Shown here piece by piece: positions 1 to 8,267 of a stretch of DNA of 30,099 nucleotides; the stretch's first letter is position 1, and each line of letters opens with the position of its first letter. The position numbers were made by a program, and so were the translations under genes. The stretch lies in the NCBI GenBank assembly GCA_043816165.1, contig JBDRIE010000019.1:1-30099 (forward strand). The letters run 5' to 3'. This DNA is from JAACEU01 sp043816165 (GTDB taxonomy: Bacteria; Patescibacteriota; Gracilibacteria; UBA1369; LOWO2-01-FULL-3). The notes below the pieces were generated by a model, which searched no databases, was not told the DNA's origin, and saw only the letters and a list, made by a program, of their open reading frames with translations.

Positions 1-19
1 CACTTTAACAAGCTAATAA

Positions 20-1375
20 ATGGACCCCACGCCGACAATAGCGATAGTTGGACGGCCAAATGTAGGTAAATCAACACTTTTCAATAGATTAATTGGAAAA
101 CGCTACGCTGTAATCGCAGAAGAAGCGGGGACTACTCGTGACAGGATTTCACATAAACTTGAGATCGACGGTTATGAGATCCTTTTAGTGGACACCGGAG
201 GAATTCAGCACGGATCTAAAGAAGATATAGAGGGTGATGTCCAAACACAGGCTAAAATCGCGATTGAAGAAGCCGACATTACCGTTTTTGTTATAAATTC
301 AATGCAAAGCCTCACCGTAGACGATTTTGCCGCTGCAGACATTTTGAGAAAATCTAAAAAACCGGTCATTTTAATTGCAAATAAATGTGATAATCCGGAA
401 ATGGAGATAAACATCTATAACATATATGAATTGGGGTTTGGTGAACCAATAGCTATATCAGCAATTCATAAAATAGGAATTGATAATCTTCAAGACTTTA
501 TCCTAAAGACTTTAAAGGAATTAAAATTTAAAAAACCAAAAGTTAAGAAAGCGAGCACTAAGGAAAAAATCACAAACATTTGCTTACTGGGAAGACCTAA
601 CGCAGGAAAATCATCCGTTATAAACGCTCTAATAAACGATCCGCAAAAATTGATAGTATCCGATATTCCCGGAACGACCAGAGACTCTACCGATACAGAG
701 TTACTATACAAAGAAAAAAAATATAATCTAATAGATACCGCAGGGATAAGACGACCCGGAAAGAGATCGCGTGGAATCGAAAAATTTAGTGTCCTTAGAG
801 GATTGCAATCGATTGATAGATCTGATGTTGTAGTTTTACTAATAGATGGAAACGAAAGAATCTCCTCTCAGGATTGCAGTATCGCCAGTCACGCCCTTGA
901 AGCCGAAAAAGGCCTTATAATAGCTATTAACAAAATTGATTTATTAGAAAGTGGTGAAGAAGAAAGAGAAAGAATGATAAGAATACTCAAAAGGAAATTC
1001 CCATTTGTACCATGGGCTCCGGTACTTTTCATATCAGCAAAAAATAAAAAAAATACGTACGAAATTCTTAAAATATCTGACCAAATTATGGAAGAAAGAG
1101 AAAAACGAATAAAAACTTCTGAATTAAATTCATATCTTCAAAAAATCACTTTCAAGCACAAACCGGCCAGCACAAAAATTAAGAAACCAAAATTTATGTA
1201 CGCCAGCCAAGTCGACATCAACCCACCAAAATTTGTTTTATTCTTCAAAAACGCCTCAGTTCTACACTTCTCATACCCCCGCTACCTAGAAAACAAAATC
1301 CGGGAAGAATACGGCTTCAACGGAACCCCGATACACCTAAAAATAAAAAGCAAACTCGAACCGGATAGGGAGTAA
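20..1375 (+). CDS. der: Ribosome-assembly GTPase Der (EngA)
   Basis: Tandem-GTPase factor needed for maturation of the 50S ribosomal subunit. Two complete G domains are visible: the first has P-loop GRPNVGKS at residues 11-18, then DTGG and NKCD; the second has P-loop GRPNAGKS near residue 191, then DTAG and NKID. A C-terminal KH-like domain (about residues 360-451) follows, ending in the family's typical GTPIHLKIK-like strand. The length of 451 aa is normal for Der. The ATG at 20 fits because the first P-loop lies the usual ten residues in. Upstream sequence is cut off by the window edge, so promoter and operon partners cannot be judged. It converges on the next gene with a gap of under 40 bp. 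Confidence 0.97.
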   Translation: MDPTPTIAIVGRPNVGKSTLFNRLIGKRYAVIAEEAGTTRDRISHKLEIDGYEILLVDTGGIQHGSKEDIEGDVQTQAKIAIEEADITVFVINSMQSLTVDDFAAADILRKSKKPVILIANKCDNPEMEINIYNIYELGFGEPIAISAIHKIGIDNLQDFILKTLKELKFKKPKVKKASTKEKITNICLLGRPNAGKSSVINALINDPQKLIVSDIPGTTRDSTDTELLYKEKKYNLIDTAGIRRPGKRSRGIEKFSVLRGLQSIDRSDVVVLLIDGNERISSQDCSIASHALEAEKGLIIAINKIDLLESGEEERERMIRILKRKFPFVPWAPVLFISAKNKKNTYEILKISDQIMEEREKRIKTSELNSYLQKITFKHKPASTKIKKPKFMYASQVDINPPKFVLFFKNASVLHFSYPRYLENKIREEYGFNGTPIHLKIKSKLEPDRE

Positions 1376-1412
1376 AAAGGGGATCACTTGAAAATATGCC
1401 GGCTAACCCCCC

Positions 1413-2129
1413 TCAAACTCCCAAAAACTTCTCCAAATCCAACTTTTCCTCCACCCCATATTTATCAAACCATTTTTTTCTATACTCACGCCTCCTATCT
1501 ACATTATGAAATTTCAAAATGTGATCTTCCACAATCAAACTGGCAACTTCCATATCCACCACCGCCACCTTTCTCTTCGCCCTTCCCATCTGCCATTTTT
1601 TCAAAACTCCCTCAATCTTATCCCCAAACCAACCTCCTAACATCCATCCAAAAATCCCATTCAAAATTCCACCACTACCAACCACATTACTTCTATCAAT
1701 AACAAAATCATCCGCAAAATACCGCTTCACCCATTCATTCTCCTTCAAAAGCTCCCCGGAAACACCATCATCCATCAGTGGAACCATAGTTTTCATCCAA
1801 AAGGCCAGATAAATATCATTATCAATCGCAATTTCCCTCATATCCATACCATCTTCATCTACAAAAAAACTCAAACAAAACCTACCGGCAACCTTTTCGC
1901 CATGCCGCCTCACACCCATAACATGCAACAAAAAAGTCACAAACAATCTCACAATAAAAAGCCGCCCCCTCTTAGCAACAATGAACAAATCAATATCACT
2001 CTTTTCATCCACCTTTCCAAAAGCCAAGTTATTACAAACCGCAACCATCCGCAAAAAAGGCACAACCCGAAGATAGCGAACATACTTTTTCGCTCTCATC
2101 CACAATTTTTTTTCTATTTCACTATTCAT
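1413..2129 (-). CDS. Nucleotidyltransferase-fold protein, function unknown
   Basis: A 238-aa protein whose only clear signature is a polymerase-beta-type nucleotidyltransferase motif at about residues 33-50: a Phe-Gly pair followed by SDIDLFIV, matching the G...D-x-D pattern whose two Asp residues bind metal. The rest, including hydrophobic stretches at about residues 58-72, is not recognisable to me. Substrate cannot be assigned; proteins of this fold modify small molecules, RNA or proteins, and minimal forms act as antitoxins, but no HEPN partner lies beside it. It is divergent from uvrC, with a TATACT -10 candidate 8 nt upstream of the ATG and no ribosome-binding site. The opposite strand also carries pyrimidine-rich open frames, which look like shadows. 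Confidence 0.7.
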   Translation of the reverse strand: MNSEIEKKLWMRAKKYVRYLRVVPFLRMVAVCNNLAFGKVDEKSDIDLFIVAKRGRLFIVRLFVTFLLHVMGVRRHGEKVAGRFCLSFFVDEDGMDMREIAIDNDIYLAFWMKTMVPLMDDGVSGELLKENEWVKRYFADDFVIDRSNVVGSGGILNGIFGWMLGGWFGDKIEGVLKKWQMGRAKRKVAVVDMEVASLIVEDHILKFHNVDRRREYRKKWFDKYGVEEKLDLEKFLGV

Positions 2130-2137
2130 ACTGGAAA

Positions 2138-2145
2138 AGTATACT
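2138..2145. promoter_or_regulatory. Palindromic -10 box shared by divergent genes
   Basis: The octamer AGTATACT reads the same on both strands, so it supplies a TATACT -10 hexamer in each direction. On the minus strand it ends 8 nt before the ATG of the nucleotidyltransferase-fold gene. On the plus strand it ends 24 nt before the uvrC ATG at 2170. No good -35 element is visible for either. The two genes may therefore compete for one polymerase site; this is inference. Confidence 0.45.
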
Positions 2146-2169
2146 ATTTAAGCCACATTGCACAATACT

Positions 2170-4254
2170 ATGACGGTTAATAAAAAAATCAAAAAAATCT
2201 TAAACGACCTACCTCATACTCCCGGAGTCTACAAAATGCTAAACGACAAAAAGGAGATTATTTATATCGGAAAAGCAAAAGACCTAAGCAAACGAGTTAG
2301 GCAATATTTCCAAAAACAGGATCACGCCATAAAAACTCAAAAACTCTTGGAAAACGTAGTGGATATTAAATTTACAACTGTCGATAGTGATCTGGAAGCG
2401 ATTCTCCTCGAAACAACTTTGATCAAAAAACATCAACCGAAATACAACGTCTTGATGAAAGACGGAAAGAATTACGTTTATATCAAAATCACAGACGAAG
2501 ATTTTCCACGCATTCAAATTGTAAGAAAAATAGAGAAAGATGGCGCTAAATATTTCGGCCCAAAAAGTGCCGCAAACAAAGTAACCGAAACATTCAAAGT
2601 ACTGAAAAAGATTCTTCCGTTCAGACACTGTTCCCTCGATATTAAGTCTCTGGGCGGAAAAAAAGTAGAAGTCACAAGAAAGACGATCAAATATCCATGC
2701 CTCGACTACTATATAAAAAAGTGTGTAGCTCCATGCATAGGGAAATGCACAAAAAGTGAATATCAGCAGATCATCAAGAATGTAGAAAATTTCCTTAAAG
2801 GAAAAGCTAACGATATTCTCACTTCCCTCAATGAAGAAATGCAAATGTGGGCACAAACAAAGGAATTTGAAAAAGCTGGAAAAATAAGAGACAAAATCCA
2901 AAAAATCAAAAATATACTCGAGAAACAAAAGGTTTCAGATCCGAATCAAACAGACAAAGACATCATCAATTACTGCATTATTCACGAAAAAGCATATTTC
3001 AACTTATTCCAAATTCGCGACGGCAAACTGATAAATCAGGAAAACTTTATACTTTCCGCCAAACACACAGACTCAGAAGATAGCCAAGAAGTACTCGAAT
3101 CCTTCATCACTCAGTATTACCATCTCGCAACCGACATTCCGAAAGAAATATTAATCCCGCACAAGATCGAAAACTCAGCACCACTCAGCAAATTATTCAA
3201 ATCCAAATTCATAATTCCGGTCAGAGGCACAAAAAACAAACTCCTTGAAATGAGCCTCAAAAACGCCCAAATTTACGCTGACAGAAACAAGCCAAGTTGG
3301 CAGCAAGAAAGCGAACTAACAAAAAATGCAGTAAAAAGCCTCCAAGAAACTTTAAAACTTAAAAACCCACTAAAAAGAATTGAATGCTATGACATTTCAC
3401 ACCTTAGCGGAACAGACACAGTAGGATCTATGATCGTTTTTACCAGAGGAGTACCGGAAAAAGCCATGTACAGAAAATTCAGGATCAGAACGATCGAAGG
3501 AAACCCCAATGACTACAAATCACTGGAAGAAGTACTCACCAGAAGATTCCTCAAAATTGCTAGAGAAATAGAATTCAAAGACTACGTATTTAAAAAAGCC
3601 AGAAAAAAAGACAAAGAAATCATAGAAAAACACAACAATGTAGACGTAGAAAATTCCGGCAGACAATTTTACGTCCTCGAAAAAAACAAAAAAGTGAAAG
3701 GATTTATTGCAATACACGAGCACTCCAAAAAAGTTTCAGAAATCACCAATCTCTACATCCTAAAATCCGAAAGAGGCAAAAAGCTCGGTTACAAAATCAT
3801 AAAAAACGCCATACACAAAGCAAAATCAAAACGTGTCTACGGACTATGCAAAAAAGAACTCCTCGAATATTATCAACTTTTCGGATTCGAAGAAGTCAAA
3901 AAAATGCCGGAAGATCTATGCAAAGTAAAAAACCGCATCTGCATCGTCTACGACAAATTAAAACACAAACCCGATAAATCATTCACCCAAATACCAGACC
4001 TCGTAGTTATCGATGGAGGAAAAGGGCAGCTCTCAGCCGGGACTAAAGTTTTCAAAAAATTAAATCTCAAAATCCCATACATATCTCTAGCCAAAAAACT
4101 CGAAGAAATTTTCATACTCGGAAAAACCCGATCATTAATCTTGAAAAAAAACAACGAAGCGCTAAAATTACTCCAAAGAGCCAGAGACGAAGCACACAGA
4201 TTTGCAATTAGTTACAACAAAAATCTCAGAGCAAAACGATTCAAAACTCCATAA
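2170..4254 (+). CDS. uvrC: Excinuclease subunit UvrC with inserted GNAT domain
   Basis: UvrC makes the two incisions around DNA lesions in UvrABC repair. Domains in order: GIY-YIG nuclease (GVYKM ... IYIGKAKDL, residues about 16-40); the four-Cys cluster site (RHC, PCL, KKC, APC); a UVR helix pair that binds UvrB; and the RNase H-like nuclease with YDISH (D408), DGGKGQ (D615) and RDEAHRF (672-678). Between the first and second nuclease motifs there are about 135 extra residues (roughly 468-603) that read as a GNAT acetyltransferase: a beta strand plus RGKKLG pyrophosphate loop near 535, then EYYQLFGFEEV near 566. The protein stops 16 residues after RDEAHRF, so the C-terminal tandem HhH domain is absent. 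I chose ATG 2170 over the in-frame TTG at 2158 because only two to three residues normally precede this region. Confidence 0.95.
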   Translation: MTVNKKIKKILNDLPHTPGVYKMLNDKKEIIYIGKAKDLSKRVRQYFQKQDHAIKTQKLLENVVDIKFTTVDSDLEAILLETTLIKKHQPKYNVLMKDGKNYVYIKITDEDFPRIQIVRKIEKDGAKYFGPKSAANKVTETFKVLKKILPFRHCSLDIKSLGGKKVEVTRKTIKYPCLDYYIKKCVAPCIGKCTKSEYQQIIKNVENFLKGKANDILTSLNEEMQMWAQTKEFEKAGKIRDKIQKIKNILEKQKVSDPNQTDKDIINYCIIHEKAYFNLFQIRDGKLINQENFILSAKHTDSEDSQEVLESFITQYYHLATDIPKEILIPHKIENSAPLSKLFKSKFIIPVRGTKNKLLEMSLKNAQIYADRNKPSWQQESELTKNAVKSLQETLKLKNPLKRIECYDISHLSGTDTVGSMIVFTRGVPEKAMYRKFRIRTIEGNPNDYKSLEEVLTRRFLKIAREIEFKDYVFKKARKKDKEIIEKHNNVDVENSGRQFYVLEKNKKVKGFIAIHEHSKKVSEITNLYILKSERGKKLGYKIIKNAIHKAKSKRVYGLCKKELLEYYQLFGFEEVKKMPEDLCKVKNRICIVYDKLKHKPDKSFTQIPDLVVIDGGKGQLSAGTKVFKKLNLKIPYISLAKKLEEIFILGKTRSLILKKNNEALKLLQRARDEAHRFAISYNKNLRAKRFKTP

Positions 4255-4271
4255 AAATAATCACCAAACCT

Positions 4272-5627
4272 ATGAAAAAAATTTTAAGCTCGATCCTAGG
4301 GGTAATTATGCTACTTGGCCTATTGATAACCCCGGCAAGCGCCATTGATTACTATGAAACTATATCCGGAGTCGCCTTTATACAAATAGTAGACAGCCAT
4401 GGAGATTATTACAGTGGAAGCGGTATGATTATTAGCAATGATGGCGTAATTCTAACTGCAGCCCATGTTATAATGGACTACTATACTGGAGAGCCAGCCG
4501 AATATATCGACATTTGTACAATTGAGGACGAATTCACTACTCCTGATTGCCGCTTTTCTGCACGAGTTCTGGCATATGATGAAGACCTAGATCTAACACT
4601 GATTTACCCGGCATATGAATTAGATGAATGGGGAAATGAAGTAGGAGAATACCTTGAAATTGAAGATATTAAAGCTATGGATTTTCCATATGTCGACTTT
4701 TCTGACTATTTACCGGAACTTGGAGAAGAACTGACAATCCTTGGATTTCCGGGAGCTAGCGGACTTGCAAGCATCACCCTTACTACCGGCAAAGTTAGTG
4801 GATTTGAAATGCTGGAAGACCTTGTTTGGAAAATAACAACTGACGCCACAATAAATCCTGGCAATTCCGGTGGACCTGCATATAATGAAGATGAAAAAGT
4901 AGTTGGGGTAGTTACAGAAGTATCGCTAGAAGGAATCGGTGGAAATTATGGTTATATTATTTCAAATGAAATAATTCTTCTATGGTTTTTAGACTTATTG
5001 GATCAGGAAATTCTAAATTTTGATTTTGTTGAAAACGTTTTCACTAATGACTACGTGGAGGAGTTCGAAGATTATAACTATAGCGATGTAGAGATATTTA
5101 CTGATGTAGAGATAGAGACTGATAATTCTGAAGCAATTAGTTTCTTGAAAAGTGCTGGAATCGTTTCAGGATATCCAGATGGGTCTTTTAAGCCGAATAA
5201 TCCACTAAATAGAGCCGAGTTACTCAAAATTCTTATTGAGGGTCTAGGAGTTGATCCAAACGAATCAACCTACAAAAATTGCTTCCCGGATATTAAATCA
5301 GAATGGTTTGCAAAATATGTCTGTTATGCAAAAGAAAATGGATGGGTGTCAGGTTATGATGATGGAACATTCAAACCTGGAAACAATGTGAACAAGGTAG
5401 AAGCTATGAAAATGCTTCTCGAAGTATTCGACGTAGAAACAGAATATCCGGTTGCAAACCCATTCGTAGACGTTTCCAAAGATGAATGGTTCTCGAACTA
5501 TATTTACACAGCAAAAAAGATGGGAATATTGGAGGAGGCAGGTGGTAATTATTGGCCATCAATGGAAATCAGAAGAGGACAAATTAGTGAAAATATTTAC
5601 AGATTACTCGTTTATTACATTTCCTAG
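4272..5627 (+). CDS. Secreted trypsin-like protease with SLH repeats
   Basis: A predicted exported serine protease anchored to the cell surface. A signal peptide is clear: Lys-Lys, a Leu/Ile/Gly-rich core and an Ala-Ser-Ala cleavage site near residue 24. The protease domain of the HtrA/trypsin type has its triad at H65 (LTAAHV), D107 (DLDLTL) and S199 (GNSGGP). There is no PDZ domain. Instead residues about 286-451 hold three S-layer-homology units with GYPDGSFKP and GYDDGTFKP turns and RAE-like motifs; the third is more degenerate. SLH domains of other bacteria bind wall polymers, so the protein likely sits in or under an S-layer. The gene is 18 bp after uvrC and its stop overlaps the convergent thiI stop by 4 bp. 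Substrate unknown. Confidence 0.9.
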   Translation: MKKILSSILGVIMLLGLLITPASAIDYYETISGVAFIQIVDSHGDYYSGSGMIISNDGVILTAAHVIMDYYTGEPAEYIDICTIEDEFTTPDCRFSARVLAYDEDLDLTLIYPAYELDEWGNEVGEYLEIEDIKAMDFPYVDFSDYLPELGEELTILGFPGASGLASITLTTGKVSGFEMLEDLVWKITTDATINPGNSGGPAYNEDEKVVGVVTEVSLEGIGGNYGYIISNEIILLWFLDLLDQEILNFDFVENVFTNDYVEEFEDYNYSDVEIFTDVEIETDNSEAISFLKSAGIVSGYPDGSFKPNNPLNRAELLKILIEGLGVDPNESTYKNCFPDIKSEWFAKYVCYAKENGWVSGYDDGTFKPGNNVNKVEAMKMLLEVFDVETEYPVANPFVDVSKDEWFSNYIYTAKKMGILEEAGGNYWPSMEIRRGQISENIYRLLVYYIS

Positions 5628-6796
5628 AAATATACAACCTCACTCTCTTCAATAGAACTGACAACCCAATCGGCAATTGGCAAATGTTCCTCAATTTTGT
5701 GTAAATCGTAAATATTCGCTTTCAGCTCCGGATGTTTTGGCATAAACATACTGCAACTATCTTTACAAGGAAGCTTTGAAATCTCAAAAGTTTCAATTTC
5801 CTCTGCAATCCGAATAATGTCTTCTTTATCCAAGGAAATTAACGGCTGAAACAATGGAATAGAAGATGCTTCGTGAATCGCAAACATATTTTCAGGAGTT
5901 TGAGAGGCAACTTGCCCATAATTATCACCGGTTATTAATCCCTTCGCCCTCTCTTTTTTCGCAATACTCTCTGCGATTCGAATCATTAATCTACGATACA
6001 AAACAGTTCTAACCTTAGCCGGAACGTCTGAATTTACAGCGATTTTCTTCTGAATTTCTCCAAAAGGAACCAAATACATTTTTGTATCAAACTGATATTC
6101 ACTCAAAATTTTCACAATCTCCTTCGATTGATGCATTTCATCCTTATCCGTGTATGGATATCCATGAAAATGAACAAACACTACCCTCGCACCACGTCTC
6201 ATCATCTGAAAAGAAGCAACAGGGGAGTCTATGCCGGAAGATATGAGTGAAACCAGCTTTCCTTGGCTATTTGGAGACAGCCCTCCCTGTCCTCTATATG
6301 TTTTGTACGAAAAGTATCCATTATTATTAAATAATTCTATATCAACAACAAATTCCGGATTCTTCAGTTTTACCTTCATATCAATACCATTTTCCAGCAA
6401 AATTGCTCCAATCTCTCTCTCGGCCTCAATAGATTTATATGGCAAATCCATTGATCTTTTTACCTTTACCCGAAAATCATTAGGCTTTTTCTCAAATTTT
6501 GGCATATTTTCCAATATTTGAGCCCCAATTTTATTTACTTTCGTACTTCCAATATAAGTAAATTTAAAATTCTTTATTCCAAAAATCTTTCTAAGAACAT
6601 CAACATATCCCTCCTCTTTAAATCCGTCCGGTAAATCCACAAGAAGCCTCCCCAAAGTACATTTAACCGAAAAAGTCTCTCTGAATTTCTTCTCCAGTCG
6701 CATTTTTATACTCTTTCTCAATTTGTTTACAAAATAATCCTTATTCGCCTTCTTCAGACCGATTTCACCGTAATGTATAATTAGTACACGTTTCAT
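5624..6796 (-). CDS. thiI: tRNA 4-thiouridine synthase ThiI
   Basis: Adenylates U8 of tRNA and, with a sulfur donor, makes 4-thiouridine; in some bacteria it also feeds thiazole synthesis. An N-terminal ferredoxin-like region and THUMP domain (about residues 1-170) precede the PP-loop ATPase, whose signature SSGIDSP lies near residues 185-192. A later CKDSCSMF motif with two Cys residues is typical of the ThiI family. At 390 aa it lacks the C-terminal rhodanese domain of the E. coli enzyme, as in most ThiI proteins, so sulfur must come from another carrier; no cysteine desulfurase lies in this window. It has its own strong promoter whose -35 box sits inside the 3' end of the preceding small gene. 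Confidence 0.95.
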   Translation of the reverse strand: MKRVLIIHYGEIGLKKANKDYFVNKLRKSIKMRLEKKFRETFSVKCTLGRLLVDLPDGFKEEGYVDVLRKIFGIKNFKFTYIGSTKVNKIGAQILENMPKFEKKPNDFRVKVKRSMDLPYKSIEAEREIGAILLENGIDMKVKLKNPEFVVDIELFNNNGYFSYKTYRGQGGLSPNSQGKLVSLISSGIDSPVASFQMMRRGARVVFVHFHGYPYTDKDEMHQSKEIVKILSEYQFDTKMYLVPFGEIQKKIAVNSDVPAKVRTVLYRRLMIRIAESIAKKERAKGLITGDNYGQVASQTPENMFAIHEASSIPLFQPLISLDKEDIIRIAEEIETFEISKLPCKDSCSMFMPKHPELKANIYDLHKIEEHLPIADWVVSSIEESEVVYF

Positions 6797-6805
6797 AATG
6801 GACCG

Positions 6806-6834
6806 AGTATATCCATTTTACGCTAACCCATCAA
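6806..6834 (-). promoter_or_regulatory. thiI promoter
   Basis: On the minus strand TTGATG (6834-6829), a 17-bp spacer and TATACT (6811-6806). The -10 ends 9 nt before the thiI ATG, so the transcript would begin about 3 nt from the start codon. The -35 overlaps the last codons of the upstream small gene. Confidence 0.6.
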
Positions 6835-7087
6835 CATTATCCTGTCGCTCTTTGCTCGCTTTGTTTAAATACTTATCACGAGCCTCTTTATGATTTTTTT
6901 CTAATGCCACTAATAGAAGAACTTTTGCCTTATCTGGATCTTTTTCTGCCATAATTTCTTCCTCGTCCTCTTCCTCAATCAAGCCTCTTACAACTAGTTC
7001 ACCAGCTTTTTCGTGATAACGCTTTAAATCATCACTAACTTTTTCCTCTATTTCTTTCTGTAGTGGTAATTGATCCCTTTTATCCAT
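6818..7087 (-). CDS. Small acidic protein of unknown function
   Basis: An 89-aa protein with no recognised domain. It is highly charged and mostly predicted helical, with an acidic run EEEDEEEIMAEKD in the middle and Lys/Arg-rich ends. There is no signal peptide or membrane segment, so it is probably cytosolic. Support for its being real comes from a perfect TATAAT -10 upstream, a coherent amino-acid composition and its position alone between thiI and the divergent folP. It could be a small nucleic-acid or protein-binding factor, but nothing in the sequence decides this. Confidence 0.6.
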   Translation of the reverse strand: MDKRDQLPLQKEIEEKVSDDLKRYHEKAGELVVRGLIEEEDEEEIMAEKDPDKAKVLLLVALEKNHKEARDKYLNKASKERQDNVDGLA

Positions 7088-7110
7088 TTTTTTATATTTA
7101 TTGTTTATAA

Positions 7111-7143
7111 ATTATAGCAAAAATATTGCATCATTGCTAATAT
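7111..7143. promoter_or_regulatory. Divergent promoter region, small acidic gene / folP
   Basis: Minus strand: TTAGCA (7140-7135), an 18-bp spacer and a perfect TATAAT (7116-7111), giving a leader of about 17 nt for the small acidic gene. Plus strand: TAATAT at 7138-7143 ends 9 nt before the folP ATG. A TAGCAA / TTGCTA inverted pair (7115-7120 and 7134-7139) sits between them and could be an operator, but the arms are only 6 bp. Confidence 0.5.
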
Positions 7144-7152
7144 CACACCGTC

Positions 7153-7935
7153 ATGAAACAGAAAAAATTACAAATAATGGGGATTTTAAATGTAACTCCC
7201 GACTCTTTCAGTGATGGAGGCAGTTTTAATACACTCGAAAAAGCATTAAAAAGAGCAAAAGAACTCAAAAAACAAGGAGCTGACATCCTGGATATAGGCG
7301 GAGAATCAACAGGCCCCGGCTCAAAACACGTCTCATTAGAAGAAGAATTAAAAAGAGTAATCCCAATAATTAAAGAACTACGAAAAATCACAAAGCTCCC
7401 AATATCTATAGATACATATAAATCCGAAGTAGCTACGCAAGCCTTAGACGCAGGGGCTAACATGGTAAACGACGTAACTGCATTGAGAGGCGACCAAAAA
7501 ATGGCATCAGTTATTGCAGAATACAAATGTCCGGTCATTTTGATGTACAGCAAAGATCCAACACCAAGAACCACAGTAAAAAAAGTAAAATACAAAAACA
7601 TAATCAAAACAATCAAAGATTTTCTCAAAAAACAAATTTCATACGCAAAAAAACATGGAATCTCAAACAGTCAAATCATCATAGATCCGGGAATGGGACA
7701 ATTTATAAGCGCATTACCTGAATATAGCTATGAAATAATTGCCAGGCTTCACGAGCTGAAAACTTTAGGATACCCGATTCTCATCGGACCATCACGAAAG
7801 TCATTTCTAGGAGGCACAATGGACTCCAGAGCGGAAAAAGGAACCGTAGTCTCTGCTATTGCATATAGCGCAGGAGCAAGTATCATTAGGACCCACGATA
7901 TTAAACAAATCAAATGGCTAAAAAGTTTAAGCTAA
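7153..7935 (+). CDS. folP: Dihydropteroate synthase
   Basis: Condenses 6-hydroxymethyl-dihydropterin diphosphate with p-aminobenzoate to give dihydropteroate. This is the step blocked by sulfonamides. The TIM-barrel family signatures are intact: GILNVTPDSFSDGG at residues 10-23, DIGGESTGPG near 47-56, a Val-Asn-Asp-Val segment for pterin binding, a DPGMG-like motif and GPSRKSF near residue 216. The length of 260 aa is normal for the family. It is the first gene of the folate operon, and its stop lies 22 bp inside the next gene, so translational coupling is likely. Confidence 0.95.
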   Translation: MKQKKLQIMGILNVTPDSFSDGGSFNTLEKALKRAKELKKQGADILDIGGESTGPGSKHVSLEEELKRVIPIIKELRKITKLPISIDTYKSEVATQALDAGANMVNDVTALRGDQKMASVIAEYKCPVILMYSKDPTPRTTVKKVKYKNIIKTIKDFLKKQISYAKKHGISNSQIIIDPGMGQFISALPEYSYEIIARLHELKTLGYPILIGPSRKSFLGGTMDSRAEKGTVVSAIAYSAGASIIRTHDIKQIKWLKSLS

Positions 7936-8267
7936 ACGTAAAATTTGACTTCGCGGCTTCGCATTTCCTCACAAAATATCACGGGAAATGTGAAAATTTA
8001 CACGGACACAACTATAAACTCATCGTCGCAATAAAGGATGATGTAAAAGACGACGGAATGGTAATCGATTACAAAGAAATCAAAGAAATAGTGAACTCTC
8101 ATGTCATCGATCATCTCGATCACAAGCACCTGAATGATATTATCGAGAATCCATCCAGCGAAAATATTCTTGTTTGGATGTGGGAAAAACTAAAAGATAA
8201 ACTTCCACTCACAAAATTAACTCTTTACGAAACTGAAAACTACTTTTGCGAATATGAAGGAGAATAA
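7914..8267 (+). CDS. PTPS-family enzyme, probable PTPS-III folate bypass
   Basis: Tunnelling-fold protein of the COG0720 family (6-pyruvoyl-tetrahydropterin synthase/QueD). The zinc ligands are visible at H17, H30 and H32 (ASHF and LHGHNY). The active site has Cys26 directly followed by Glu27. Published work on bacterial PTPS-III showed that family members with Glu, alone or with Cys, can replace FolB by forming 6-hydroxymethyl-dihydropterin from dihydroneopterin triphosphate. The gene sits between folP and folK, overlapping both, and no folB is present, so the folate role is the best reading. A QueD (queuosine) role, or a dual role, is possible because Cys is retained and an adjacent Glu alone is not decisive. 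Confidence 0.85.
   Translation: MAKKFKLNVKFDFAASHFLTKYHGKCENLHGHNYKLIVAIKDDVKDDGMVIDYKEIKEIVNSHVIDHLDHKHLNDIIENPSSENILVWMWEKLKDKLPLTKLTLYETENYFCEYEGE

Noticed and set aside
1388..2180. Plus-strand frames opposite the nucleotidyltransferase-fold gene
   Set aside because: They are rich in Pro, Ser, His and Asn with no family motif, and mirror a minus-strand gene that has a clear SDIDLF motif.
7914..8267. QueD for queuosine synthesis as the sole role
   Set aside because: Possible from the retained Cys, but the place between folP and folK with no folB makes the folate role more likely; dual function is kept open.
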